A stretch of 64,000 nt of DNA. Origin: Oscillospiraceae bacterium. Its GTDB lineage: Bacteria; Bacillota; Clostridia; Oscillospirales; Oscillospiraceae. Made by a program: the position numbers and the translations under genes. Under the pieces are notes generated by a model that saw nothing but the letters and a program-made list of their open reading frames with translations, did not search any database and was not told where the DNA came from. This document shows positions 14,388 to 23,076 of this stretch, in pieces (within the stretch, counting starts at the first letter, position 1; each line of letters starts with the position of its first letter). The stretch is from contig SVKV01000001.1 in NCBI GenBank assembly GCA_015068305.1, positions 1-64,000 of the forward strand. The letters run 5' to 3'.

Positions 14388-16766
14388 TTGAGTTTTGTGA
14401 AGTATCGTTTGAAGGAAGTGGCTACCGATTTCGGCACCACGCCCAAGGAAATTGCAGAAATCATCGGCAAGTTCGGTGAGCGCCCCAAGTCCAACACCCA
14501 GGTTCTGACCGATGCAGAGCTGAACTGCGTGTTTGACTACATGACCAAGACCCACCAGATCAGCTCCATTGAGCAGGTCTTTGCAGCTGCCAAGAAGGCA
14601 GAGCCCAAGCCCGCTGCCCCCAAGGCAGAGGCTCCCAAGCAGCCCCAGAATCAGAACCGTCCTCAGCAGGGCGGCCAGAACCGTCCCCAGCAGGGCGGTC
14701 AGAACCGTCCCCAGCAGCCTCAGCAGCAGGCCCGTCCCCAGCAGCCCGCCGCTCCCCAGAAGCCTGCGGAGCCCGAGCGGAAGCGGGAGCGCCGGGTGGT
14801 GGATACCTCCGCGGTCCAGGTCAATGCCAACCGCTTTGCCGATGTTGACAATCTGGTTTCCGAGAAGGTTCAGAATTACCAGGGCGGCAAGCAGCGCATC
14901 GGCGGCAAGGGTGCCAAGCAGCAGAAGCAGCAACAGAACCTCAAAAAGGGCAACAAGTCCCGCAACGAGGAGCAGGAAAAGATGCGCCGCCTCCAGATGG
15001 AGGTTGCCCGGAAGGCTCCCACCGTGGTCAAGATCCCCGATGAGATCACCGTTGCAGAGCTGGCTTCCCGGATGAAGAAGACCGTGGCCGAAGTCATCAA
15101 GTGTCTGATGAAGAACGGCGTCATGGCCGCCATGAACCAGACCATCGACTTTGATACCGCCGAATTTGTGGCCACCGAGCTGGGCTGCAAGGTGGAAAAG
15201 GAAATCACCGTCACCATCGAGGAGCGGATCATCGACGACCATGTGGACTCCGCCGAAGAGCTGGAGACCCGTGCTCCCGTCGTTGTTGTCATGGGTCACG
15301 TTGACCACGGCAAGACCTCTACTCTGGACGCCATCCGCAAGACCTCTGTCACCGCAGGCGAAGCCGGCGGCATCACCCAGCACATCGGTGCTTATACCGT
15401 GGATGTGAACGGCCAGATGATCACCTTCCTGGATACCCCCGGCCACGCTGCCTTTACTTCCATGCGTGCCCGCGGCGCCAAGTCCACCGACATCGCCATT
15501 CTGGTGGTTGCTGCCGACGACGGCATCATGCCCCAGACCATCGAATCCATCAACCACGCCAAGGCCGCTGAAGTGCCTCTGATCGTGGCCATCAACAAGA
15601 TGGATAAGCCCACCGCAAACCCCGACAAGATCAAGGAGCAGCTGACCAAGTATGACCTGATCCCCGAGGAGTGGGGCGGCGACACCATCATCGTGCCCAT
15701 CTCCGCCAAGACCGGCATGGGTCTGGACGACCTGCTGGAAATGGTCCTGCTGACCGCCGAGGTCCAGGAGCTGAAGGCCAACCCCAACCGCCGGGCAAAG
15801 GGCACCGTCATCGAAGCAAGATTGGACAAGACCCGTGGCCCCGTGGCTACCCTGCTGGTCCAGAACGGCACCCTGAAGCAGGGCGATATCGTCATCGCCG
15901 GTACTTCCGTGGGCCGTGTCCGCGTCATGACCAACGACAAGGGCCGCACCGTCAAGACCGCCGGTCCCTCCATTCCTGTTGAGATCACCGGCCTTGCCGA
16001 GGTTCCCACCCCCGGCGACGAATTCAATGCCGTTACCGACGAGCGTATGGCAAGAGAACTGGTGGAGCAGCGCAAGCAGGCTCAGAAGGATGCCGCTGCA
16101 AAGCTCCAGCAGAAGGTCACTCTGGATAACCTCTTCAGCCGGATGCAGGAAGGCGAGATGAAGAACCTGAACCTGATCGTTAAGGCCGACGTTCAGGGCT
16201 CCGCCGAGGCTGTGAAGGCATCCCTGGAGAAGATCTCCAACGAGGAGGTCCGGGTCAAGGTCATCCATGCCGGTGTCGGCGCCATCAACGAGTCCGACGT
16301 GCTGCTGGCCTCCACCTCCGGTGCCATCATCATCGGCTTCAACGTCCGTCCCGACTCCGGTGCCCAGGCATCCGCCCAGCGCACCAACGTGGATATGCGG
16401 TTCTACCGTGTTATCTACGATGCCATCGACGAGATCGAAGCTGCCATGAAGGGCATGCTGGCTCCCAAGTTTGAGGAAGTGGTCCTGGGCCACGCCGAAG
16501 TCCGCCAGACCTACAAGGTTTCCGCCATCGGCACCGTTGCCGGCTGTATGGTCAAGGACGGCAAGGTTACCCGTGACGGCCAGGTCCGCATCCTGCGCGA
16601 CAACATCGTCATTTACGAAGGCGAGATCGGCTCCCTGCAGCGGTTCAAGGATGCTGCCAAGGAAGTCACCGCCGGCTACGAATGCGGCATGACCATTGCA
16701 GGCTACAACGATATCAAGGAATTCGATATCTTCGAGTGCTTCGCAATGCAGGAAGTGAAGAGATAA
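14388..16766 (+). CDS. infB: Translation initiation factor IF-2
   Basis: A 792-residue GTPase that brings initiator tRNA to the 30S subunit. The N terminus has an IF2_N module, then a low-complexity Gln/Pro/Asn linker with three QNRPQQ-type repeats (about residues 85-125), a second IF2_N module, the G domain (G1 GHVDHGKTS near 303, G3 DTPGH, G4 NKMD) and C-terminal barrel domains. The start codon is TTG at 14388 behind GGAGGTG; I see no better ATG. The linker is unusually proline/glutamine-rich. An intergenic repeat lies on each side of the gene. Confidence 0.95.
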   Translation: MSFVKYRLKEVATDFGTTPKEIAEIIGKFGERPKSNTQVLTDAELNCVFDYMTKTHQISSIEQVFAAAKKAEPKPAAPKAEAPKQPQNQNRPQQGGQNRPQQGGQNRPQQPQQQARPQQPAAPQKPAEPERKRERRVVDTSAVQVNANRFADVDNLVSEKVQNYQGGKQRIGGKGAKQQKQQQNLKKGNKSRNEEQEKMRRLQMEVARKAPTVVKIPDEITVAELASRMKKTVAEVIKCLMKNGVMAAMNQTIDFDTAEFVATELGCKVEKEITVTIEERIIDDHVDSAEELETRAPVVVVMGHVDHGKTSTLDAIRKTSVTAGEAGGITQHIGAYTVDVNGQMITFLDTPGHAAFTSMRARGAKSTDIAILVVAADDGIMPQTIESINHAKAAEVPLIVAINKMDKPTANPDKIKEQLTKYDLIPEEWGGDTIIVPISAKTGMGLDDLLEMVLLTAEVQELKANPNRRAKGTVIEARLDKTRGPVATLLVQNGTLKQGDIVIAGTSVGRVRVMTNDKGRTVKTAGPSIPVEITGLAEVPTPGDEFNAVTDERMARELVEQRKQAQKDAAAKLQQKVTLDNLFSRMQEGEMKNLNLIVKADVQGSAEAVKASLEKISNEEVRVKVIHAGVGAINESDVLLASTSGAIIIGFNVRPDSGAQASAQRTNVDMRFYRVIYDAIDEIEAAMKGMLAPKFEEVVLGHAEVRQTYKVSAIGTVAGCMVKDGKVTRDGQVRILRDNIVIYEGEIGSLQRFKDAAKEVTAGYECGMTIAGYNDIKEFDIFECFAMQEVKR

Positions 16767-16771
16767 AATCA

Positions 16772-16809
16772 AAAGCCAGCCGCCGCAGTTGCGGCAGGCT
16801 GGCTTTTTC
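16772..16809 (+). terminator. Terminator-like hairpin after infB
   Basis: AAAGCCAGCC...GGCTGGCTTTTT. It could reduce transcription into rbfA-nrnA-truB-ribF, which otherwise appears to be the same operon. Confidence 0.8.
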
Positions 16810-16925
16810 CAATGCAAAATGTAAAGTGCAGAATGCAGAATGATTGTATCGCTTCGCGATGAATTTAAAAAATGCCCACAGGGCATACCACAATTTTGCA
16901 TTTTGCATTCTGAATTCTGCATTCG
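16808..16925. repeat. ATGCAAAATGC-type inverted repeat between infB and rbfA
   Basis: Left arm AATGCAAAATGTAAAGTGCAGAATGC; right arm TTTTGCATTTTGCATTCTGAATTCTGCATT. Small palindromes (ATCGCTTCGCGAT, ATGCCCACAGGGCAT) lie between the arms. Confidence 0.75.
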
Positions 16926-16979
16926 TTTACGGACAAGGTAACGAAAGCGGCAGAAACTATAAATCAAGGAGGCTAATAT

Positions 16980-17342
16980 ATGGCATCCAATCGAATCAAC
17001 CGAATCAACGAAGAGATGCAGAAGTCCATCGCAGGCAAGCTGCGCTCTGTAAAAGATCCCCGGGTGGCCGGCACCATGATCTCCGTCACCCGTGTGGAAA
17101 CCACACCCGACCTGCGCTATGCGAAGGTCTATGTCAGCTTCCTGGAGGAATCCAAGGCCAAGGACGCCATGAAGGGCCTCCAGTCCGCCGGTGGCTGGCT
17201 CCGCCGGGAAGTCGGCAATGAGCTGAAGCTGCGCTACACCCCCGAGCTGGTCTGGGCGCTGGACGATTCCATCACCTACGGCGCAAAAATGCTGGAGATC
17301 ATCAACAATCTGCCCTACGGTAACCACGATGACGAGGAATGA
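16980..17342 (+). CDS. rbfA: Ribosome-binding factor A
   Basis: A 120-residue KH-type protein that binds immature 30S subunits and helps 16S rRNA 5'-end processing. The RbfA signature is clear: NRINEEMQKSIAGKLRSVKDPRVAGTMISVTRVETTPDLRYAKVYVSFLEE, and LRREVGNELKLRYTPELVWALDDSITYGAKM. Starts after AAGGAGG. It overlaps nrnA by 14 bp. Confidence 0.95.
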   Translation: MASNRINRINEEMQKSIAGKLRSVKDPRVAGTMISVTRVETTPDLRYAKVYVSFLEESKAKDAMKGLQSAGGWLRREVGNELKLRYTPELVWALDDSITYGAKMLEIINNLPYGNHDDEE

Positions 17343-18267
17343 TTGCGCAGCATGGCTGCTGGAACATGACAATTACTGCATCCTGACCCACGTCCGCCCC
17401 GACGGCGATACCATGGGCAGTGCCGCTGCCCTCTGCGTGGGCCTGCGGCAGCTGGGAAAGAATGCCCATCTGCTGCAAAACGACGGGGTCTCCCCTTTCC
17501 TGGACCGGTGCCAGCTGGGACTGACCAATAATTGGCCCGAAGACGGCGATACTCTGGTGTGCGTGGATGTGGCCTCCCCCGGTATGCTGCCGGAGGACTG
17601 GAAGTGCCTGCAGGACCGGATCGACCTGCGGATCGACCATCATGGCACTGCCACCTCCTTTACCCCCGGCGAACTGGTGGACTCCAGCGCCGCTGCCTGC
17701 GGCGAGATCGTCTATGATGTGCTGATGGCCATGGGCTGTGAGATGACCAAGGAAATTGCCTGGCGGCTGTATATCGCCATTTCCACCGATACCGGCTGCT
17801 TCCGCTATGCCAATACCACCGCCAACACCTACCGGGTGGCGGCAGCCTGCGCCGAAACTGGTGCGGAGCTCTACCCCATTACCCAGGAGCTTTTTGACAC
17901 CACCTCCATTTCCGAGCTGAAGCTTCAGAACTGGATGGTGGATCACGCGGTGTTCCTCTGCGGCGGCAAGGCGGCGGTCTGCGCCATCCCCCCGGAGCTG
18001 GAGGAATCTGTTTCCAAGGAGGACCTGGAGGGGATCTCCGGATTCCTGCGGTCCATCGAGGGCGTGAAAATCTCCGCCACCATCCGCAAGACGGAAACCG
18101 GCTGCAAGATGTCCGTCCGGGCAATCCCCGGCTTTGACGCTGCAGCGGTTTGCAGGAAATTCGGCGGCGGCGGACACAAGGGCGCAGCCGGTGCAAGCCT
18201 TTCCATGTCCATGGAAGAGGCAGCCCGGGCGGCAGCGGAAGCTTTGACGGAAGTGGTGGCAGGCTGA
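17329..18267 (+). CDS. nrnA: DHH-family oligoribonuclease/pAp phosphatase NrnA
   Basis: The 312-residue phosphoesterase contains DHH-domain motifs HVRPDGDTMGSAAAL, VDVA, RIDHHG and STDTGCFRYANTT, and the DHHA1 substrate-binding motif GGGGHKGAAG near the C terminus. NrnA degrades short RNA oligonucleotides and dephosphorylates 3'-phosphoadenosine 5'-phosphate in B. subtilis. It overlaps rbfA (14 bp) and truB (1 bp), so translation is coupled. Placement in the rbfA-truB gap is standard for Bacillota. Confidence 0.93.
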   Translation: MTRNDCAAWLLEHDNYCILTHVRPDGDTMGSAAALCVGLRQLGKNAHLLQNDGVSPFLDRCQLGLTNNWPEDGDTLVCVDVASPGMLPEDWKCLQDRIDLRIDHHGTATSFTPGELVDSSAAACGEIVYDVLMAMGCEMTKEIAWRLYIAISTDTGCFRYANTTANTYRVAAACAETGAELYPITQELFDTTSISELKLQNWMVDHAVFLCGGKAAVCAIPPELEESVSKEDLEGISGFLRSIEGVKISATIRKTETGCKMSVRAIPGFDAAAVCRKFGGGGHKGAAGASLSMSMEEAARAAAEALTEVVAG

Positions 18268-19139
18268 TGAACGGAATTGTAATCGTAGACAAGCCCCAGG
18301 GCTGGACCAGCCAGGATGTGACGGCCCGGCTCCGCCGGGTGTTCAATACCCGGCGCATCGGTCACGGCGGCACTCTGGATCCCATGGCCACCGGTGTTCT
18401 GCCGGTTTTTGTGGGCCGGGGCACCCGGGGCGTGGAGTTCTTCGAACACGCGGAAAAGACCTATGAGACGGTGCTGCAGCTGGGTATGACCACCGATACC
18501 GAGGATACCACCGGTACGGTGCTGGAAACCCGGGATGTTCACATTTCCGAAATGGAAATGTCCGAAATTCTGTCACAATTCCGGGGTAAAATCATGCAGG
18601 TACCCCCCATGTATTCTGCGCTGAAAATAAACGGCCAAAAATTAGTGGACCTGGCCCGGAAGGGCAAGACCGTGGAGCGGCAGCCCCGGGAAATTGAGAT
18701 TTTTGAGCTGGAGCTGCTGGAGTTTGCCGGCAGCACTGCCCGGCTTCGGGTCCGGTGCTCCAAAGGCACCTATATCCGCACCCTGTGCAAGGATATCGGA
18801 GAGGCCCTGGGCTGTGGCGGCTGTATGGCCGAATTGCGCAGAGTCCAGGCGGGAGAATATACCATTGAGGAGGCCGTTCCCCTGCAGGTGCTGCTGGATA
18901 CGGACAAGCCGGAAGAATATCTTCGTCCGGTGGACTCTATGTTTCGCAATTACCCGGCGGTGACCCTCTCTTCCAACCAGGAAAAGCGCTGCCGCAACGG
19001 CAACTGCTTTTCCCTGCAGCTGGAGCCGGGTACTTACCGGGCTTACAGCAAGGTCGGCGAATTTTTGATGCTGGCCAAAGTGGAAGATAATATTATGTCA
19101 ACCATTAAGAGCTTCTTCGAGGTAGAAGAAGGAAAATAA
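18267..19139 (+). CDS. truB: tRNA pseudouridine-55 synthase
   Basis: A 290-residue enzyme that makes pseudouridine at position 55 in the tRNA T-loop. Motifs: N-terminal GIVIVDKPQGWTSQDVTARLRR, catalytic aspartate in GHGGTLDPMATGVLPV, and RCSKGTYIRTLCKDIGEALG. The ORF-track version begins 39 codons upstream inside nrnA; the ATG at 18267 forms a TGATG overlap with the nrnA stop and gives the usual family N terminus. Confidence 0.95.
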   Translation: MNGIVIVDKPQGWTSQDVTARLRRVFNTRRIGHGGTLDPMATGVLPVFVGRGTRGVEFFEHAEKTYETVLQLGMTTDTEDTTGTVLETRDVHISEMEMSEILSQFRGKIMQVPPMYSALKINGQKLVDLARKGKTVERQPREIEIFELELLEFAGSTARLRVRCSKGTYIRTLCKDIGEALGCGGCMAELRRVQAGEYTIEEAVPLQVLLDTDKPEEYLRPVDSMFRNYPAVTLSSNQEKRCRNGNCFSLQLEPGTYRAYSKVGEFLMLAKVEDNIMSTIKSFFEVEEGK

Positions 19140-19159
19140 CGAATGAAAGAGGTGATGAT

Positions 19160-20059
19160 ATGGCTGAACCCAAGCGGATTTTTGCCCTGGGTTTTTTCGA
19201 CGGAGTCCATCTGGGCCACCAGGCGCTGCTGAAGGAATGCTGCCGCCTGGCCAGGGAAAGAAACTGCGAAACTGCCGCCATCACCTTTGACAATCACCCC
19301 CAGGCCCTGTTTTCGGACCGGATTCCGGTGCTGCTGAGCAGCGTCCCGGACCGGAAGGCGCTGCTGCGCCGCTATGGCATGGACCGGATCCTGGTGCTGC
19401 CGGTAACGGCGGAGGTCATGTCCACCCCCTGGAAAGACTTTCTGGAGGATCTGCTGGACCGGGGTGCCGCGGGCTTTGTCTGCGGCGATGATTTTCGGTT
19501 CGGTGCCCGGGGAGAAGGCGATGCCCAAAAGCTGAGGGAATTCTGCGAATCCCGGGCCCTTCCCTGCCGTGTGGTGTCGGAGCAGGTGCTGGACGGCAAA
19601 CGGATTTCCTCCACCCGGATCCGGGGCAAGATCGAGGAAGGCAATATGGAATCTGCCACCCGGCTTCTGGGTCATCCCCATACCCTCACCGGACGGGTGG
19701 TCCACGGCCACCGGCTGGGCCGGAAACTGGGCTTTCCCACAGCCAATCTGCTGCTGCCCCCGGGGGTTGCCACACCGAAGTTCGGCGTGTATGCCTGCCG
19801 GGCCATTGTGGATGGGGTGGCCTACCCGGCGGTGACCAATGTGGGCACCCGGCCCACGGTATCCGGCACCGGCATCACTGTGGAGCCCTGGATCCTGGAT
19901 TTTGAGGGGGACCTCTATGACCGGGAGATCCTGCTGGAATTCTACTATTTCCTCCGGCCGGAAACCAAATTCCCGGACCTGGAGAGCCTCCGGCGGGAGA
20001 TCCGGCACAACGGTGAGCAGACCCGGGCGTATCTGAACGCCCTGCAGGGGGAGAAATAA
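19160..20059 (+). CDS. ribF: Bifunctional riboflavin kinase/FAD synthetase
   Basis: A 299-residue enzyme converting riboflavin to FMN and FAD. The N-terminal adenylyltransferase domain has GFFDGVHLGHQALL (HxGH-like) and GDDFRFGARGEGD and ends with RISSTRIRG; the C-terminal flavokinase domain has GHRLGRKLGFPTANL. It closes the canonical truB-ribF pair. The next gene starts 1 bp after its stop. Confidence 0.94.
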   Translation: MAEPKRIFALGFFDGVHLGHQALLKECCRLARERNCETAAITFDNHPQALFSDRIPVLLSSVPDRKALLRRYGMDRILVLPVTAEVMSTPWKDFLEDLLDRGAAGFVCGDDFRFGARGEGDAQKLREFCESRALPCRVVSEQVLDGKRISSTRIRGKIEEGNMESATRLLGHPHTLTGRVVHGHRLGRKLGFPTANLLLPPGVATPKFGVYACRAIVDGVAYPAVTNVGTRPTVSGTGITVEPWILDFEGDLYDREILLEFYYFLRPETKFPDLESLRREIRHNGEQTRAYLNALQGEK

Positions 20060-20060
20060 T

Positions 20061-21116
20061 ATGAAACAGATCAAGAGATTTTTGGCGCTGCTGCTGAGCT
20101 TTGCGGTGGTCTGCGCCGTTCCCGTTCTGGCTGCAGAAACGGAAAGCAATACCCTGCTCCCCATCTATGTGGGCGTGCAGCGGCTGGAAAACATCCCGGA
20201 AAGCTGGAATCCTCTGGAGGAAACCGATGCAGATCAGAAGACGATCCTCCGGCTTACCGGCGAGACCCTCTACCGGCAGGATGAAACCGGTGCGGTGGTG
20301 CCGGCTCAGGCAACGGAGCTTCCGGTGGATGTGACGGCGGAATTTGCCGGTTCCTACGGCATACCGAAGAATGCCCGCCGGGGCTATGCCTTCTCCATCG
20401 ATATCCGTCCCGATGCCCGGTGGGAGGACGGCAAGACCGTCAATGCGGCGGACTGGTTCTTCACCGTGGAGCGGCTGCTGGAAACAGGCCGGTTCCCTCT
20501 GGAAATCGTCAACTACGAAGCCTTCCGGCAGGGTGCCACCCGGCCCTCCGATCAGATCATCTCTTTGAAGGAGGCGGGCTTCGGCAGCGTGGCCGAGGCG
20601 GAAGCAGCGGGCCATACGGATTTTTACATCGATCTGGAGGGCTTCTGGGGCCTCACCACAGGCTGGCTCCGGATCACAGACCGGACCCGGCTGCAGGATG
20701 CGGCCATTCCCTCGGGCTGTGAGGAGATGTATCTGACGGCAGAGTATCTGTACCGGAATTACCTCAGCGACAGCGGCAGCCAGAAGATGTTCCAGAGCGA
20801 ATTCGTGGGAATCCCGGTGGCTTTGGGCCAGCAGCTGATCATGGCGGATGTGGGCCTGGTGGCCATGGAAAACCGGCTGGTGCTGATTTTGCAGGAACCC
20901 ACCACATGCGGGTACGTGGCCTGCGCCCTGACGGAGCTGGTGCCGGTGCGGCCCAGCGGCTACAGCGATCACTACGGCACCCGGGACAGCTATGTGTCCT
21001 GCGGTCCCTACCGGATTACATCCGTTTCCGGGGCGGAAATCACCCTGGAGCCCAATCCCCATTGGACCGGCGCCGAGGCAGAGTTTAAGAATATCTTTTG
21101 CCGGGCTGACGGATGA
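20061..21116 (+). CDS. Truncated oligopeptide-type solute-binding protein
   Basis: The 351-residue protein has a classical signal peptide (MKQIKRFLALLLSFAVVCAVPVLA, no lipobox cysteine) and the first lobe of an SBP_bac_5 domain: FSIDIRPDARWEDGKTVNAADWFFTVERLL and DSYVSCGPYRITSVSGAEITLEPNPHW. Family members are about 500-600 residues; this one stops right after the NPHW motif, so the second lobe is missing. No continuation was seen in other frames before the next promoter. It follows ribF by 1 bp and has no ABC genes beside it. It may be a degraded gene or an exported one-lobe protein. Confidence 0.7.
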   Translation: MKQIKRFLALLLSFAVVCAVPVLAAETESNTLLPIYVGVQRLENIPESWNPLEETDADQKTILRLTGETLYRQDETGAVVPAQATELPVDVTAEFAGSYGIPKNARRGYAFSIDIRPDARWEDGKTVNAADWFFTVERLLETGRFPLEIVNYEAFRQGATRPSDQIISLKEAGFGSVAEAEAAGHTDFYIDLEGFWGLTTGWLRITDRTRLQDAAIPSGCEEMYLTAEYLYRNYLSDSGSQKMFQSEFVGIPVALGQQLIMADVGLVAMENRLVLILQEPTTCGYVACALTELVPVRPSGYSDHYGTRDSYVSCGPYRITSVSGAEITLEPNPHWTGAEAEFKNIFCRADG

Positions 21117-21125
21117 GATTGCCAC

Positions 21126-21154
21126 TTGTGCAACATCGAAAATTGTAGTATAGT
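21126..21154 (+). promoter_or_regulatory. Promoter of the CapA-like gene
   Basis: TTGTGC, 17-bp spacer, TATAGT in the gap between the truncated binding protein and the CapA-like gene. Confidence 0.5.
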
Positions 21155-21190
21155 AAAGAAACAACGAAGTCTGAATCAGGAGGATGTCTT

Positions 21191-22519
21191 ATGGCCCAGG
21201 ACCGGGACGAACTGAATAAGCGCCGGCAGGCCCGGGAAGAACAGCGCAGAAAGCGCAAGAAAGCCCAGCGGCTGATGAGAATCCGTCTGATTGCGGCGGC
21301 TCTGGTGCTGATCGCCTGCGGCGCGGGAATTTACTACATGATCGGCAACACAGACAAGCCTGCAGTTTCCGTGGAGGCAACGTTGCCGGAGGTGGAGGAA
21401 ACCGAGGCTCCGGAGACGGAGGCTCCCACGGAAAGAACGGCCAATCTGGAGCAGGCCCCGGTGCGGGTCAAGCTGGTGGCCGGCGGCGACCTGAATGTGA
21501 CGGACCAGGTGGTCTGGGCCGGCCAGGAGGGCGGCGAATTTGACTATACCAAGGCTTTTATGGACGTGGCTCCGATTCTGTCGGAGGCGGACCTGTCCTT
21601 CCTGAATTTTGAGGGCAATGTCTGCGGTGCTCCCTACGGCAGCGCAACCACCTCTGCCCCCCAGCAGATGATCGAGGCGCTGAAGCAGGCCGGTGTGGAT
21701 ATGCTGCAGGTGGCAAACTCCTGCTCCATTACCAACGGCATGCTGGGCCTGACCTCCACGCTGAATAATATCCGGGCAGCAGGCATCGAAACCCTGGGCG
21801 CTTACACCTCCACCGAGGAATTTGAGCGGACCAAGGGCTACACCATCTGCACCGTCAACGATGTGAAGATCGCTTTTGTGGCCTTCACCAAGGGTGTGGG
21901 CAGCTTGGGTATGCCTGCCGGCAGCGAAAAATGCGTCAACATCCTCTATGAGGATTACTACACCAACTACCAGAAGATCGATAAGGCCCGGATCCAGTCC
22001 GTTCTGAAGGCGGCGGAGTCCGAAAAACCCGATCTGACCATTGCCCTGCTCCACTGGGGCAGCGAGTACAACGATACCATCTATGAGACCCAGGAGGACA
22101 TCGTCTACATCATGCAGGAGGCCGGTGTGGATGTGATCATCGGCACCCACCCCCACCGGGTGCAGCATGTGGAATACGATGATCTGACGGGCCGGCTGGT
22201 GGCCTATTCCCTGGGCGATTTCTTCGGCGACGGTAAGAAGGACGGCACCTTCTACTCCATCCTGCTGGAGCTGGAGATCACCAAGGACTATGAGGCCGGC
22301 ATCACCCGGGTGACGGACTGGACCTATATTCCGGTGTACACCCTGTCGGAAACCGAATGCGACGGCGACCGCCGGGTGATCCGCATTGACAATGCGATCT
22401 CCGCCTATGAGACGAATTTCGTGGACAAGGTCACGGCATCCTGCTATGAGAATCTGAAGTTTGCCCGGGACCGTATCAGCGCCCGTATCGTGCCCCCGCC
22501 CGAGGAGGACAAGAAATAA
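21191..22519 (+). CDS. CapA/PgsA-family metallophosphatase-like protein
   Basis: A 442-residue protein: basic cytoplasmic N terminus, one membrane helix (about 29-51), a Thr/Glu/Pro linker, then a PGA_cap domain. The domain motifs are LVAGGDLNVTDQV, LNFEGNV, ALLHWGSEYN, IIGTHPHRVQ and YSLGDFFGD, which form a calcineurin-like dinuclear metal site. Members act in poly-gamma-glutamate or cell-envelope polymer synthesis; the substrate here is unknown. No other capsule gene is adjacent. Own promoter and terminator, so monocistronic. Confidence 0.85.
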   Translation: MAQDRDELNKRRQAREEQRRKRKKAQRLMRIRLIAAALVLIACGAGIYYMIGNTDKPAVSVEATLPEVEETEAPETEAPTERTANLEQAPVRVKLVAGGDLNVTDQVVWAGQEGGEFDYTKAFMDVAPILSEADLSFLNFEGNVCGAPYGSATTSAPQQMIEALKQAGVDMLQVANSCSITNGMLGLTSTLNNIRAAGIETLGAYTSTEEFERTKGYTICTVNDVKIAFVAFTKGVGSLGMPAGSEKCVNILYEDYYTNYQKIDKARIQSVLKAAESEKPDLTIALLHWGSEYNDTIYETQEDIVYIMQEAGVDVIIGTHPHRVQHVEYDDLTGRLVAYSLGDFFGDGKKDGTFYSILLELEITKDYEAGITRVTDWTYIPVYTLSETECDGDRRVIRIDNAISAYETNFVDKVTASCYENLKFARDRISARIVPPPEEDKK

Positions 22520-22524
22520 TCCCT

Positions 22525-22558
22525 ACCCCCATCCGATCCCCGGATGGGGGTGTCTTGT
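22525..22558 (+). terminator. Terminator after the CapA-like gene
   Basis: ACCCCCATCCG-atcc-CGGATGGGGGT followed by GTCTTGTCT; strong stem, modest U-tract. Confidence 0.75.
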
Positions 22559-22567
22559 CTGTATAGG

Positions 22568-22975
22568 CAAATTGGAATTTATCGCTCCGATGACCGATGT
22601 TACTTTCTTGTTTCCGAACAAGAAAGTAACCAAAGAAATCGGCTAAAGGGTGGCTTTTTACAAAGACGCCTCCCTTTAGAATCCCCCTCCGAAACAGGCA
22701 AGGCCCGCAGAATTTCTACTAAGTGCGCAAGTGTTCCGACTTGCGCCCTGCCGAATTACCCTGGAACCTTCCCTGCGGAGCAAACCTTCAGATTTTCTGC
22801 ATGCAAGCGTTCAAAAATCGGAACATTTTTGAATGCTGGACGGCGATGCGGCGGGTGGATTCTTAAGGAGGGCGCATTTGCCCGTAGCGCCTCCTTAAGT
22901 CGGCTTCTTTGGGGCACCTTTCTTGCCGAAACAAGAAAGGTGCGAAAACTTAACGTATCGACAAACTGTAATTTG
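22568..22975. repeat. Island B: 408-bp two-hairpin element with terminal inverted motifs
   Basis: It is bounded by CAAATTGGAATTTATCG (22568-22584) and CGACAAACTGTAATTTG (22959-22975). Inside are hairpin 1 (TTACTTTCTTG...CAAGAAAGTAA), then CCAAAGAA, a variable middle, a conserved core containing CAAAAATCGGAACATTTTTG, and hairpin 2 (CACCTTTCTTG...CAAGAAAGGTG). The element at 45283-45659 has the same parts in reverse orientation with a different middle. The 171-codon ORF across it has no ribosome site and is not conserved in the other copy. Confidence 0.85.
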
Positions 22976-22996
22976 AAGATCTCCTGCGGTTTTTTC

Positions 22997-23025
22997 TTGC
23001 TATTTTACCGATTTGCCGATATAAT
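22997..23025 (+). promoter_or_regulatory. ansA promoter
   Basis: TTGCTA, 17-bp spacer, TATAAT, starting 22 bp after island B. Confidence 0.7.
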
Positions 23026-23076
23026 AAATATTGGCTTACTGTCTAACCCAATATCATGATCCGGAGGATACGCTCC

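Noticed and set aside
14286-17372. 1028-codon minus-strand ORF antisense to infB and rbfA
   Set aside because: It is an antisense shadow of GC-biased codons; it crosses two intergenic repeats and a terminator, and its translation lacks any recognisable domain.
22544-23059. 171-codon ORF in island B
   Set aside because: Not preserved in the other copy of the element and has no ribosome site.
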